Positions 32,705-40,379 of a stretch of DNA of 64,000 nucleotides are shown here, in pieces. A program made the translations under genes and the position numbers. Source of the stretch: an uncultured Candidatus Saccharibacteria bacterium (lineage in GTDB: Bacteria > Patescibacteriota > Saccharimonadia > Saccharimonadales > Saccharimonadaceae); the NCBI GenBank assembly GCA_938041435.1, contig CALISR010000007.1, positions 111,111-175,110 of the forward strand, given 5' to 3'. Each line of letters begins with the position of its first letter. Positions within the stretch are counted from its first letter, which is position 1. The notes beneath the pieces were generated by a model. It saw only the letters and a program-made list of their open reading frames with translations. It did no database searches and was not told the origin of the DNA.

Positions 32705-34482
32705 GACAACCCCAACTCCTTCAGTTGCCCAGGTTCTACCTGCGCGGGTGAGTCCATCATGACGTCGACACCGCTGCCGTTTTTGGGGAAGGCGAGGGTT
32801 TCGCGGACGTTATGCTCGCCGATTAGCTCCATCAGGATGCGGTCAATGCCAAAGGCGCAGCCCGCGTGTGGCGGCGCACCGTAGGTAAAGGCCCGCAGCA
32901 TGGCACCAAACTTCTCTTCCACATACTGCCGGCTATAGCCCAGCAGCCCGAATACTTCGTACAGCACGGCCGGGTTGTGGTTGCGCACACCGCCGCTGCA
33001 GATTTCGTAGCCGTTCATTACCATATCAAACTGGTCGGCCAGAATGGCCAGCTTGTCTTCGTCTGTCTGGGCGGCTTGCAGCGTGCTGAGCCCACCCTTT
33101 GGCATACTAAAGGGATTGTGGCCAAAGTCGAGCTTGCGCGCATGCTCATCCCACTCGTAGAATGGGAAATCGATAATCCAGGCCAGCGCCACCGCCTGCG
33201 GATCCTTCAGCCCAAAGTGCTCAGCAAACTCACTACGCAGCCGCCCCAGCACGGCATTGACCACGGGGCGCCTATCGGCCCCAAAGAAGACTGCATCGCC
33301 GTCCTTGGCCCCTGTTTTGGCTTGGATAGCGGCCAGTTCTTCTTCAGTCAGGAACTTGGCAATTGGGCTCTTGGCCGCGCCGTCTTGGTATGTAATGTAG
33401 GCCAGGCCGCCTGCGCCCTCGGCTTTGGCGATGTGGGTAAAGCCATCGATCTGCTTGCGGCTGAGCGACGCACCGTTTGTGACGCAGATTGCCTTAATAC
33501 ACGCCGCGTTCTGAAAGACGCCAAAGTTCGTCCCGGCAAACACGTCCGTTAGCTCAACCAGCTCCATGCCAAAGCGCAAGTCTGGCTTGTCGCTGCCGTA
33601 GGTTTCCATGGCGGTTTGATACGGAATGCGCGGGATGGGTTGGCCATCGCCAGCTGGCAGATCACTCAGATCAAGCAGCGTTTTGCCAGCAAAGTCTGTC
33701 ACAAGCTGCTGCATGAGTGGCTCCATCATCTGGCGGACTTGCTCGCCATCTTCCACAAAGCTCATCTCGAGATCCAGCTGGTAGAACTCACCATACAGGC
33801 GGTCGGCGCGCGGGTCTTCGTCGCGGAAGCACGCAGCCAGCTGGTAGTAGCGCGGCACGCCGCCAACCATCAGCAGCTGCTTAAACTGCTGCGGTGCTTG
33901 TGGCAGAGCGTAGAATTTACCTTCTTGCAAGCGGCTGGGGATGAGGAAGTCGCGCGCACCCTCGGGGCTGGAATTTGCCAAAATCGGCGTTTGGATTTCG
34001 ATAAAATCGCGCTCATCCATATATTGGCGCATGCGGCGGTACATATCGGCGCGGCGGCGCAGCATCGTTTGCAGCTTGGGGCGGCGCAGGTCGAGGTAGC
34101 GGTAGGCAAAGCGCAGGTCTTCATTCGCTTGGTTGGTCTCGCTAAAGGGCTGGATGGGCAGGGTCTCGGCTTTGTTCAGCACCTCTAGCTCGCTTACCAC
34201 AAGCTCGATACTACCACTGGCAATATTGGGGTTGGCCAGACCCTCACCACGCTGACGCACCTGGCCGCGGGCCCGCAGGACGTACTCGTCGCGAGCATGC
34301 TCTGCCAGGGCAAAGGCCGCAGTTTGCTCAGGGCTGACGACCAGTTGCACCAGGCCAGTATGGTCGCGCAGGTCGATAAAAATCAGGCCACCATGGTCAC
34401 GCCGTGCGTGTACCCAGCCGGCCACAGTGATGGTTTGACCGGTGTAATCCGGCGTTTGGTTGGCAAGTATTCGTTGTGTCAT
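32701..34482 (-). CDS. aspS: Aspartyl-tRNA synthetase
   Basis: 593 residues from ATG 34482, 9 nt after TATAAT. N-terminal OB anticodon domain (VAGWVHARRDHGGLIFIDLRD), class II motif 2 (YYQLAACFRDEDPRADR), the bacterial insertion domain, and motif 3 (GCAFGIDRILMELIG). Flipping loop SSPEGARDFLIP. The bacterial-type enzyme charges tRNA-Asp; whether it is non-discriminating (needing GatCAB for Asn) cannot be told here. First gene of a three-gene coupled unit. Confidence 0.96.
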   Translation of the reverse strand: MTQRILANQTPDYTGQTITVAGWVHARRDHGGLIFIDLRDHTGLVQLVVSPEQTAAFALAEHARDEYVLRARGQVRQRGEGLANPNIASGSIELVVSELEVLNKAETLPIQPFSETNQANEDLRFAYRYLDLRRPKLQTMLRRRADMYRRMRQYMDERDFIEIQTPILANSSPEGARDFLIPSRLQEGKFYALPQAPQQFKQLLMVGGVPRYYQLAACFRDEDPRADRLYGEFYQLDLEMSFVEDGEQVRQMMEPLMQQLVTDFAGKTLLDLSDLPAGDGQPIPRIPYQTAMETYGSDKPDLRFGMELVELTDVFAGTNFGVFQNAACIKAICVTNGASLSRKQIDGFTHIAKAEGAGGLAYITYQDGAAKSPIAKFLTEEELAAIQAKTGAKDGDAVFFGADRRPVVNAVLGRLRSEFAEHFGLKDPQAVALAWIIDFPFYEWDEHARKLDFGHNPFSMPKGGLSTLQAAQTDEDKLAILADQFDMVMNGYEICSGGVRNHNPAVLYEVFGLLGYSRQYVEEKFGAMLRAFTYGAPPHAGCAFGIDRILMELIGEHNVRETLAFPKNGSGVDVMMDSPAQVEPGQLKELGLS

Positions 34483-34505
34483 ATCTGTTAGATTATACCA
34501 CAATT

Positions 34506-35528
34506 TCAGGCATCATTCTGCTCGCCCATGGGGAGGGCACGCGGCTGCGTGGGTTCGGGCAATGCTACTGGCTGGCTATACACTTCGTCATCATCCGCCG
34601 TGGGAGCATGGCCAAGCAGCGCCTCGATGCAATCATCCAGTGTCACCATCCCCACCGTCTCACGATAGGTATTGACGACAATGAAGACCTGTTGACGCGT
34701 CTTGATAAACGCACCCAAGGCTTGCTCGAGCGACTGCGCCCCGTCGATGTAGTATACATTTGGGTCCATCACCGTCTGCACCTGAGCTGACACTGCCTCC
34801 TTAAGCGACATAAAGTCGCGGGTATGTAGCACGCCAATAATATGATCAATGTCGCCATCCACCACTGGGAAGCGGCTATGCCCCGTGCGGTGCAATTCGT
34901 CAAGTAACAGCGGCCCCACCATGGCGTCTTGCTCGACTGTCTTGATAGCATTGCGTGGCACCATGACTGTTTGGACTGTCTTACGCGCAAAGGTTAAGCT
35001 CCCCAGCGCTTGCTCACGCTCAACTGGCGGCAAGACTGATGGCCGCGCATGGCGCACCAGATGTTCAAGCTCAGCCCGCGACCCCAGGCGAAGGTTCGTC
35101 TCTACTGGCGGCACAAACGAACGGACAATGCGCACCACTCGCGGGAACCGCCCAGCAAAGCTCACGAAACTCGGCTCAACTGCATTATAGAGGCGCTGGG
35201 CAATCGCGTGCACCCAGCCAATCCGTCCCACACCACCATAGAGCAGTGCCACCACGAGCGCAACCAGCACACCACCGCCAAAATCAAATGCACCAATACT
35301 TGCCATTACCATCAACACTAGCAATAGCGCCACCACACAGCGCTGAAGCGAGACGAGATCATCATAGACAGCAATACGCCGTAACTGATGGATCGCTGTG
35401 CGATTATTCTGCTGGCGACGCCGCTCGAGCTCGTATTGACTCACTGGCGGTATATCAGGCCATGCACTACCAGCCAGGATGAGGGCAATCACAAAGATAG
35501 CAAAGATGATGATCATGAGCATTTCCAT
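34506..35528 (-). CDS. CBS-pair membrane protein, CNNM/CorC-like
   Basis: 340 residues from ATG 35528 (TACAAT exactly 6 nt upstream; a longer frame would start inside the promoter). It has an N-terminal helix, two further helices (about residues 65-105), an amphipathic linker, then a CBS pair from about residue 175: TVMVPRNAIKTVEQD, SRFPVVDGD, IIGVLHTRDF and a second copy ending VGMVTLDDCIEALLG. The order resembles DUF21-CBS proteins, which handle Mg2+ or sense nucleotides, but the membrane part is shorter and unlike the canonical DUF21. Acidic tail. Confidence 0.78.
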   Translation of the reverse strand: MEMLMIIIFAIFVIALILAGSAWPDIPPVSQYELERRRQQNNRTAIHQLRRIAVYDDLVSLQRCVVALLLVLMVMASIGAFDFGGGVLVALVVALLYGGVGRIGWVHAIAQRLYNAVEPSFVSFAGRFPRVVRIVRSFVPPVETNLRLGSRAELEHLVRHARPSVLPPVEREQALGSLTFARKTVQTVMVPRNAIKTVEQDAMVGPLLLDELHRTGHSRFPVVDGDIDHIIGVLHTRDFMSLKEAVSAQVQTVMDPNVYYIDGAQSLEQALGAFIKTRQQVFIVVNTYRETVGMVTLDDCIEALLGHAPTADDDEVYSQPVALPEPTQPRALPMGEQNDA

Positions 35529-35651
35529 GCCATCATTGTAGCGCACTCCCCTGATCGGCTCAATGCTTTGGCCCATGCAGCACCTCTGTCAGCTTGATTC
35601 GACCTCTCGGGCACGATATAATATGCAAGAATAAGGAGGAATGTTTCGTTT

Positions 35652-36419
35652 ATGACAAAAAAATCATGGCTGATCTTTGCAGTGCTCTGCCTCGCAATCT
35701 TGGGTGGGCTCGTGTGGCTGTCGCGCCAAGGTGAGTCGATCAATCTGTCGGGTGTTGACCCATTGCAGGTACAAAGCGCCAGTAGCCAAAATGGCGACAT
35801 CGCCGACCATACCCACGGGAGCAAATCGCCCAAGGTAACAATCATCGAATATGGAGACTTCCAGTGCCCTGGCTGTTCGCAAGCCTCGCCTGCACTCAAG
35901 GCAGTCACTGAGAAATATAAGGATCACGTGCAGCTCATCTTCCGCAACAACCCTCTCTCGTCCATCCACCCCAATGCACTCGCGGCAGCAGCTGCCGCCG
36001 AATCAGCTGGCTTCCAAGGCAAATATTGGGAAATGCACGATAAGCTCTACACCGAACAAAATTCGTGGCAGTCACTCGATGGCACAGAACGCACCAACTA
36101 CTTCGCTACCACTGCACAGGGGCTTGGCCTTGATGTTAACCGCTTCAAGACCGACCTCGCTGAGGCCGACCGCTCAGGTGCCCGGATTAAGAAAAAGATC
36201 GCCTTCGATAAATCCCTGGCTGGTGCTCAAAATGCTGCTAGCGCCACACCAGCTATTCTCGTCAATGGCAAGAATGTAACCAATCAATACGTCAAGGACG
36301 GCAAGCTCACCACCTCAGGCAGCTCAGATGCGCGCCAAGTGTGGGCCGACGCTGATGCCTTTGGCAAGCTCGTCATCGAGCCAGCCCTCAAAGAAAAGGG
36401 CGTCCCCTTACCACAATAA
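35652..36419 (+). CDS. DsbA-like thioredoxin-fold exported oxidoreductase
   Basis: 255 residues. An N-terminal anchor (KSWLIFAVLCLAILGGLVWL), a linker of about 50 residues, then a DsbA-type domain: IIEYGDFQCPGCSQASP with the CxxC CPGC, a helical insert, and the cis-Pro loop SATPAILVNG. Likely makes or isomerises disulfides in secreted proteins such as the two-Cys protein at 19894. The ribosome site AAGGAGGA is 12 nt before the ATG; TATAAT about 20 nt further upstream. Confidence 0.9.
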   Translation: MTKKSWLIFAVLCLAILGGLVWLSRQGESINLSGVDPLQVQSASSQNGDIADHTHGSKSPKVTIIEYGDFQCPGCSQASPALKAVTEKYKDHVQLIFRNNPLSSIHPNALAAAAAAESAGFQGKYWEMHDKLYTEQNSWQSLDGTERTNYFATTAQGLGLDVNRFKTDLAEADRSGARIKKKIAFDKSLAGAQNAASATPAILVNGKNVTNQYVKDGKLTTSGSSDARQVWADADAFGKLVIEPALKEKGVPLPQ

Positions 36420-36438
36420 TCCTTACATCAGTAAGCCA

Positions 36439-36466
36439 AAAACCACCTCATATCAGAGGTGGTTTT
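36439..36466. terminator. Bidirectional terminator
   Basis: AAAACCACCTC, loop ATATCA, GAGGTGGTTTT: perfect 11-bp stem between the convergent DsbA-like and 36477 genes. Confidence 0.9.
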
Positions 36467-36476
36467 ATTATTAGTA

Positions 36477-36860
36477 TTAGGTATTCTTGGTCGTATCTTG
36501 CGTGGTTTGTTGGGTGGTGCCTTGCTGGGTTTGCGTGGTGGTATTTGCTCCATTTGACGGTGCGCTTGGCTGAGCACCGCTGCCCACCGACTGCCCTGCT
36601 TGGCCCGGTGGCGACATACTCCCCTGGCTGGTTTGACCACCCATCATACCATGGCCACCAGGGCCACTTTGGCTCGATGCGCTGCGGCTATTGACCTGCA
36701 TACCACCAAGAAATCCGAGCGCTGCCGCCACAATCACGCCGCCGATCACCGCCGTGATCAAACCAGGGTTGGTCGTGCCTTTGGCCTGCACTTGCATGGA
36801 CGATGGGGATGTTGGCGACGCACTACGCTTCTCCACTGCAAAGCCATCTTCTATTTTCAT
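36477..36860 (-). CDS. Membrane protein with Gly/Met/Gln-rich low-complexity exterior
   Basis: 127 residues from ATG 36860 (AAAGGAG upstream). About 30 polar residues, one transmembrane helix (GLITAVIGGVIVAAALGFLGG), then low-complexity sequence rich in Gly, Ser, Met, His and Gln (SGPGGHGMMGG, and TTTQTQQGTTQQTTQ near the end). A similar Gly/His/Gln-rich style appears in the exterior loop and tail of the GT at 40380. Function unknown; possibly metal binding or wall interaction. TATACT precedes it by about 35 nt. Confidence 0.68.
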   Translation of the reverse strand: MKIEDGFAVEKRSASPTSPSSMQVQAKGTTNPGLITAVIGGVIVAAALGFLGGMQVNSRSASSQSGPGGHGMMGGQTSQGSMSPPGQAGQSVGSGAQPSAPSNGANTTTQTQQGTTQQTTQDTTKNT

Positions 36861-37041
36861 ACATACTCCTTTCGTTATTATGGTTCGAGTATAGGGAATG
36901 GGCGTTAAAAGAAGCTTAAAGTGAAATCTTGCAGACCCATCGCATTGTCGCACGCTTTTCTCGCGCTCAGCTCACACTATTTTTTGCATAAGCTTCGTCC
37001 GAGTGTGCTATCTAATAGGGTGCAAGAAAAGAATACCGTTC

Positions 37042-37070
37042 TTGACGCAGTATATTACTTCGTACATACT
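37042..37070 (+). promoter_or_regulatory. Promoter of the RelB-like gene
   Basis: TTGACG (37042-37047), 17-nt spacer, CATACT (37065-37070), then 7 nt to ATG 37078. Confidence 0.65.
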
Positions 37071-37077
37071 CAGTAGT

Positions 37078-37353
37078 ATGAGTATGGTGACAACGCGTAT
37101 AAAATTAGATGAAGATATCAAGCGTCAAGCCCAGGAAGTTGCAAAAAGCGCTGGCCTAACGTTGAGCGCGTTAATTAACAGCTACCTCACGCAAATCGTT
37201 GCAACTCGCCATATTGAGCCGTATACCCCTGAGCTAACGACGCCGCAACTCGAAGCACTGCTTGCTGAAATTGAGCCATCGCTAGCAACTGGTAATAATT
37301 TGAGTAAGCCGTTTAACTCTGCCGAAGAATTTTTAGCTGATCTCAAAAAGTAA
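37078..37353 (+). CDS. RelB/DinJ-family antitoxin-like protein (orphan)
   Basis: 91 residues from ATG 37078. The N-terminal ribbon-helix-helix reads TTRIKLDEDIKRQAQEVAKSAGLTLSALINSYL, the RelB/DinJ DNA-binding plan, and the C-terminal half (PQLEALLAEIEPSL, then FNSAEEFLADLKK) fits a toxin-wrapping tail. No RelE/YafQ-type gene follows: the next 100 nt are noncoding and then a convergent histidine kinase begins. It could be an orphan regulator or the toxin was lost. Confidence 0.78.
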   Translation: MSMVTTRIKLDEDIKRQAQEVAKSAGLTLSALINSYLTQIVATRHIEPYTPELTTPQLEALLAEIEPSLATGNNLSKPFNSAEEFLADLKK

Positions 37354-37454
37354 TACAACCCATATACTCTTGCTGTCAGCTAGTCCAAGTCCAGTTTGAG
37401 ACGCGTCTTTGCTTATTTATCAAGCATCCCTTTATTTCTACAGAACGTTATCTA

Positions 37455-38465
37455 CTACGTACTCTGCCTGCCAGCAAGGCGCAAGCTTACCGTAAAGGTC
37501 GTGCCACTACCAGGCGTACTGTCGACAGTAATTTTGCCGCCATGTTCGGTGATGATCTGCTGGGCAATCGCAAGCCCAAGGCCATAGCCCTGGCCTAGGC
37601 CACCAGTGCGAGCTTGGTCGGCTCGGTAGAAGCGCTGAAATATTTGGCGCTGCGTGGCGGCGTCCATCCCGATGCCTTGGTCGATGATCTGCACCCTAGC
37701 CCAGCGATTAGTACTCTCAGCGGTGATGGTGATGGTGGTATGCTCCGGGCTGTACTTGATGGCATTGTCGAGCAAAATGGTAAAGAGTTGAACAAGACGC
37801 TGCTGATGAGCCCGCACCATCAAAGGTGGCGTGATATCGTCAATAGCAATCGACTTCGCTTGGGCAGGTGCCACCACCAAGTTCATCGCTTCGCTCACCA
37901 CAGTTTGCAGGGCAACTGGCTGCAGCTGCACCGCCGAGTGGTCGTGCCGAAGCAAGCCAAGCATTGTATTGGCTAGCGTTTGCAGCCGCGTCGCATCGGT
38001 CACATTCGCTTCTATGACGGTGCGGGCCTCAGCTAGGGTGAGCTTAGGGTTGCGCAGTGCTACTTCATTCGCAGTACGTAGCGCGGTCAGCGGCGTGCGC
38101 AGCTCATGACTGGCATCACTAACGAACTGTGTCTGGGCGTGCATATTGGCGCGGATCGGCCGCAGGGTGTGCTCCGCGAGGAGATAGCTCATCACACTGC
38201 CAATCGCCAACGCCGCGAGATTCACGAGCACCAGCTGAACGATCAGCTCTTGCCGTGCCTCAGCCGCTCGCCGCTCGAGGAAGCGATTGACAGCATGGTC
38301 GGTAAAATGAAATTCTTGCTCCCTGCCTATCTCACTCGGTGGGCGCTGCCGCTCCAATTGCGCAGCCGATGTCTGATAAAACACCAGGCTAAACCCGAGG
38401 CTCATTACCATGATAATCGCAAGGTAGGTACCAGCCAGCCGAAGTGTTGTAGTGCGAAAGCTCAT
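37455..38465 (-). CDS. Sensor histidine kinase
   Basis: 336 residues from ATG 38465. TM1 (about 10-28), a short extracytoplasmic loop of about 60 residues, TM2 (about 80-100), then the H-box ASHELRTPLTALR, N-box LDNAIKYSPEH and G boxes IDQGIGMD and GLGLAI. HAMP is short or absent. The small sensor loop suggests membrane or wall stress as signal. It follows the response regulator by 10 nt. Confidence 0.92.
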   Translation of the reverse strand: MSFRTTTLRLAGTYLAIIMVMSLGFSLVFYQTSAAQLERQRPPSEIGREQEFHFTDHAVNRFLERRAAEARQELIVQLVLVNLAALAIGSVMSYLLAEHTLRPIRANMHAQTQFVSDASHELRTPLTALRTANEVALRNPKLTLAEARTVIEANVTDATRLQTLANTMLGLLRHDHSAVQLQPVALQTVVSEAMNLVVAPAQAKSIAIDDITPPLMVRAHQQRLVQLFTILLDNAIKYSPEHTTITITAESTNRWARVQIIDQGIGMDAATQRQIFQRFYRADQARTGGLGQGYGLGLAIAQQIITEHGGKITVDSTPGSGTTFTVSLRLAGRQST

Positions 38466-38475
38466 TGGCGCTGCC

Positions 38476-39159
38476 TCATACTGGGTCGTCCTTGATGATG
38501 TAGCCAAAGCCCCGCACTGTCTCGATAATCGGGCGACTATCTGGGAATGGCTTCTCGAGCTTACCCCGGAGGTAGTTGATGAAAACCTCGACATTATTTG
38601 GCAAAATATCGGCATCGAAGTCCCAAACGTGAGTCATGATGTTATTCTTGCTGAGGATTTGATTCTTGTTGCGCAGGAGGTGCTCGAAGATGGCAAATTC
38701 TTTGGCCGAGAGCGCGACAGGCTGACCAGCTCGCGTCACGGTCTGCTTGACCGTATCGAGCTCGATATCAGCCACGCGCAGCACGGTCCCGAGCGCTTCT
38801 TGGGGACGCCGTAGCAGGGCACGCACGCGAGCCGCTAGCACATCGAAGGAAAAAGGCTTGGGCAAATAGTCGTCTGCGCCGTGGTCGAGCCCCGCCACAA
38901 TATCCTGCGTCTGGTCCTTGGCGGTGAGCATCAGCACTGGTGTGTGATTACCCGCGCTGCGGAGCTTTTGCACCACTTCGAAGCCATTCATTACTGGCAT
39001 CATCACATCAAGAATGATCGCATCATACTCATCGGCCTGTGCAGCATTGTAGCCATCCTCGCCGTCAAAGGCGATATCGACAGCGTAGCCTTCTTGCTCT
39101 AACCCCTGTTTTATCGACTCGGCAATGCGCCGCTCATCATCAACGACTAGTAGTTTCAT
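38476..39159 (-). CDS. OmpR-family response regulator
   Basis: 227 residues. Receiver domain with VVDDE acidic pocket, phospho-acceptor Asp in DAIILDVMMP, Thr in LMLTAKD and Lys in DYLPKPFS; C-terminal winged helix with VALSAKEFAIFEHLL and RGFGYII. TATAAT lies 6 nt before the ATG. Pairs with the histidine kinase downstream. Targets unknown; the promoter of its own unit is the obvious candidate. Confidence 0.95.
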   Translation of the reverse strand: MKLLVVDDERRIAESIKQGLEQEGYAVDIAFDGEDGYNAAQADEYDAIILDVMMPVMNGFEVVQKLRSAGNHTPVLMLTAKDQTQDIVAGLDHGADDYLPKPFSFDVLAARVRALLRRPQEALGTVLRVADIELDTVKQTVTRAGQPVALSAKEFAIFEHLLRNKNQILSKNNIMTHVWDFDADILPNNVEVFINYLRGKLEKPFPDSRPIIETVRGFGYIIKDDPV

Positions 39160-39364
39160 ATCCTTATTATACCGTGTTATTCGTCATTATAGATCTATAT
39201 TGCACTGCCCTGGATTTCTCTTTTCAGATACCCGATGGCGTGCTAAGAATGAATATTTCCCAAGAATGTTCAAGTTCATCATTACATATTGCGTAAGCTG
39301 TGTTAGCCACATTATCTCACCCTCTTAGTGTCATAGTGGCGATGCTTATCCTTCGTATTGCAGG

Positions 39365-39622
39365 CTAGTATCCCAGTGCTGCCTCGGGCCAGAGGCGGCG
39401 CATCATCTGTTGGCCACGGCGGCTGACGGTGATCCACCAATCGCCAGTCGTCATCTTGACCGTAATGAGCCCTTTGTTCTTGAGGTGCGTAAGCTGCGCC
39501 ATAAGCTTTGGGCGGCTCATGCGCAGGCTCTGCTCCAGGCCGATCACATCATCTTCGCCATGCTCGTTGATCTGCTGCAAAACAAGCGCTTCATCTGTGG
39601 TGAGAGTTGGTTGCTGTGTCAT
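39365..39622 (-). CDS. Small winged-helix DNA-binding protein
   Basis: 85 residues from ATG 39622 (AAGGAG about 11 nt upstream). LTTDEALVLQQINEHGEDD, SRPKLMAQLTHLKNKGLITVK and a wing ending in WWITVSRRGQQMM match a MarR-like minimal winged helix. Probably a regulator; its 205-nt upstream spacing from the response regulator gene shows no obvious operator. Confidence 0.68.
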   Translation of the reverse strand: MTQQPTLTTDEALVLQQINEHGEDDVIGLEQSLRMSRPKLMAQLTHLKNKGLITVKMTTGDWWITVSRRGQQMMRRLWPEAALGY

Positions 39623-39800
39623 TGTCGTATACTCCTTGTTTATGGTTGTGTCTGTAGTATGCACGACGTGGCTTAGGGCAGTCTTAAAAATTCGATTTTT
39701 TGCTACACCTAGGGAATTAGAGGTGAAACATAACGGTATATTATAGCTTGTATACTGTGTTTTCTACCTCTGTTCATTCCTCTTATGCTATACTAACTCT

Positions 39801-40301
39801 ATGAATCCACTTGCCATGATTACCTACCAGACCAAAGACTATCCGCGTCTGCCCGATGGAAGGATTGACTACACTGGTCAGCCTATCTGTTTTGTCTTCA
39901 ATTGCGTGGTATGCTACGGTGATGAGATTTTACTAGCGCGGCGTAGCCAGCAAGAGGTGGAGCAACCGCGTATGCTCAATGGCGTCTCCGGCTTCATCGA
40001 CCGGACCGATACGAGTATTACGGTACTGGCCGGGCAAGAATTGGCCGAGGAGCTAGGCATTGACCCGCGAGATACAACTATTGTGGTGGCGCAGCAACCC
40101 CTGATGCAGATCGATGCAGCGCATAGCCGCCAGTGGTATGTGTATCCGGTGCTCATTGAATGTGCGCAGCGCATAACGCCTCGGCTTAATGCCGAAAATA
40201 GCGCAGCAGCGTGGTATCCACTCACCGAGATCGATGCTCTGCCGCTGCTACCGTTTTATCATGAGACACTTCGCGCTGGTCTGGCAATGCGCCACAAGTA
40301 A
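39801..40301 (+). CDS. Nudix hydrolase with atypical box
   Basis: 166 residues. CVVCYGDEILLARRS enters the Nudix fold; the box GFIDRTDTS...GQELAEELG has one extra residue, Asp for the first Glu and Gln for the conserved Arg. The same one-residue insertion is seen in the 14562 protein. Similar to IPP-isomerase/NudF-like sanitising enzymes in layout; substrate unknown. TATACT (39789-39794) is exactly 6 nt before the ATG. Confidence 0.82.
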   Translation: MNPLAMITYQTKDYPRLPDGRIDYTGQPICFVFNCVVCYGDEILLARRSQQEVEQPRMLNGVSGFIDRTDTSITVLAGQELAEELGIDPRDTTIVVAQQPLMQIDAAHSRQWYVYPVLIECAQRITPRLNAENSAAAWYPLTEIDALPLLPFYHETLRAGLAMRHK

Positions 40302-40330
40302 GCTTTGCGTTAGTTGAGGTAAAAGAAATA

Positions 40331-40362
40331 ATAAAGAGCCAGCCCAAAGACTGGCTCTTTAT
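40331..40362. terminator. Bidirectional terminator
   Basis: ATAAAGAGCCAG, loop CCCAAAGA, CTGGCTCTTTAT between the convergent Nudix and glycosyltransferase genes. Confidence 0.9.
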
Positions 40363-40379
40363 CTCTGTTACGATACGGT

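Noticed and set aside
33616..34188. 190-residue plus-strand frame (and the one at 32866)
   Set aside because: Shadow of aspS; Ala/His/Leu-rich composition typical of antisense reading.
38881..39328. Small plus-strand frames over the response regulator and its upstream region
   Set aside because: Antisense shadows or frames without start signals.
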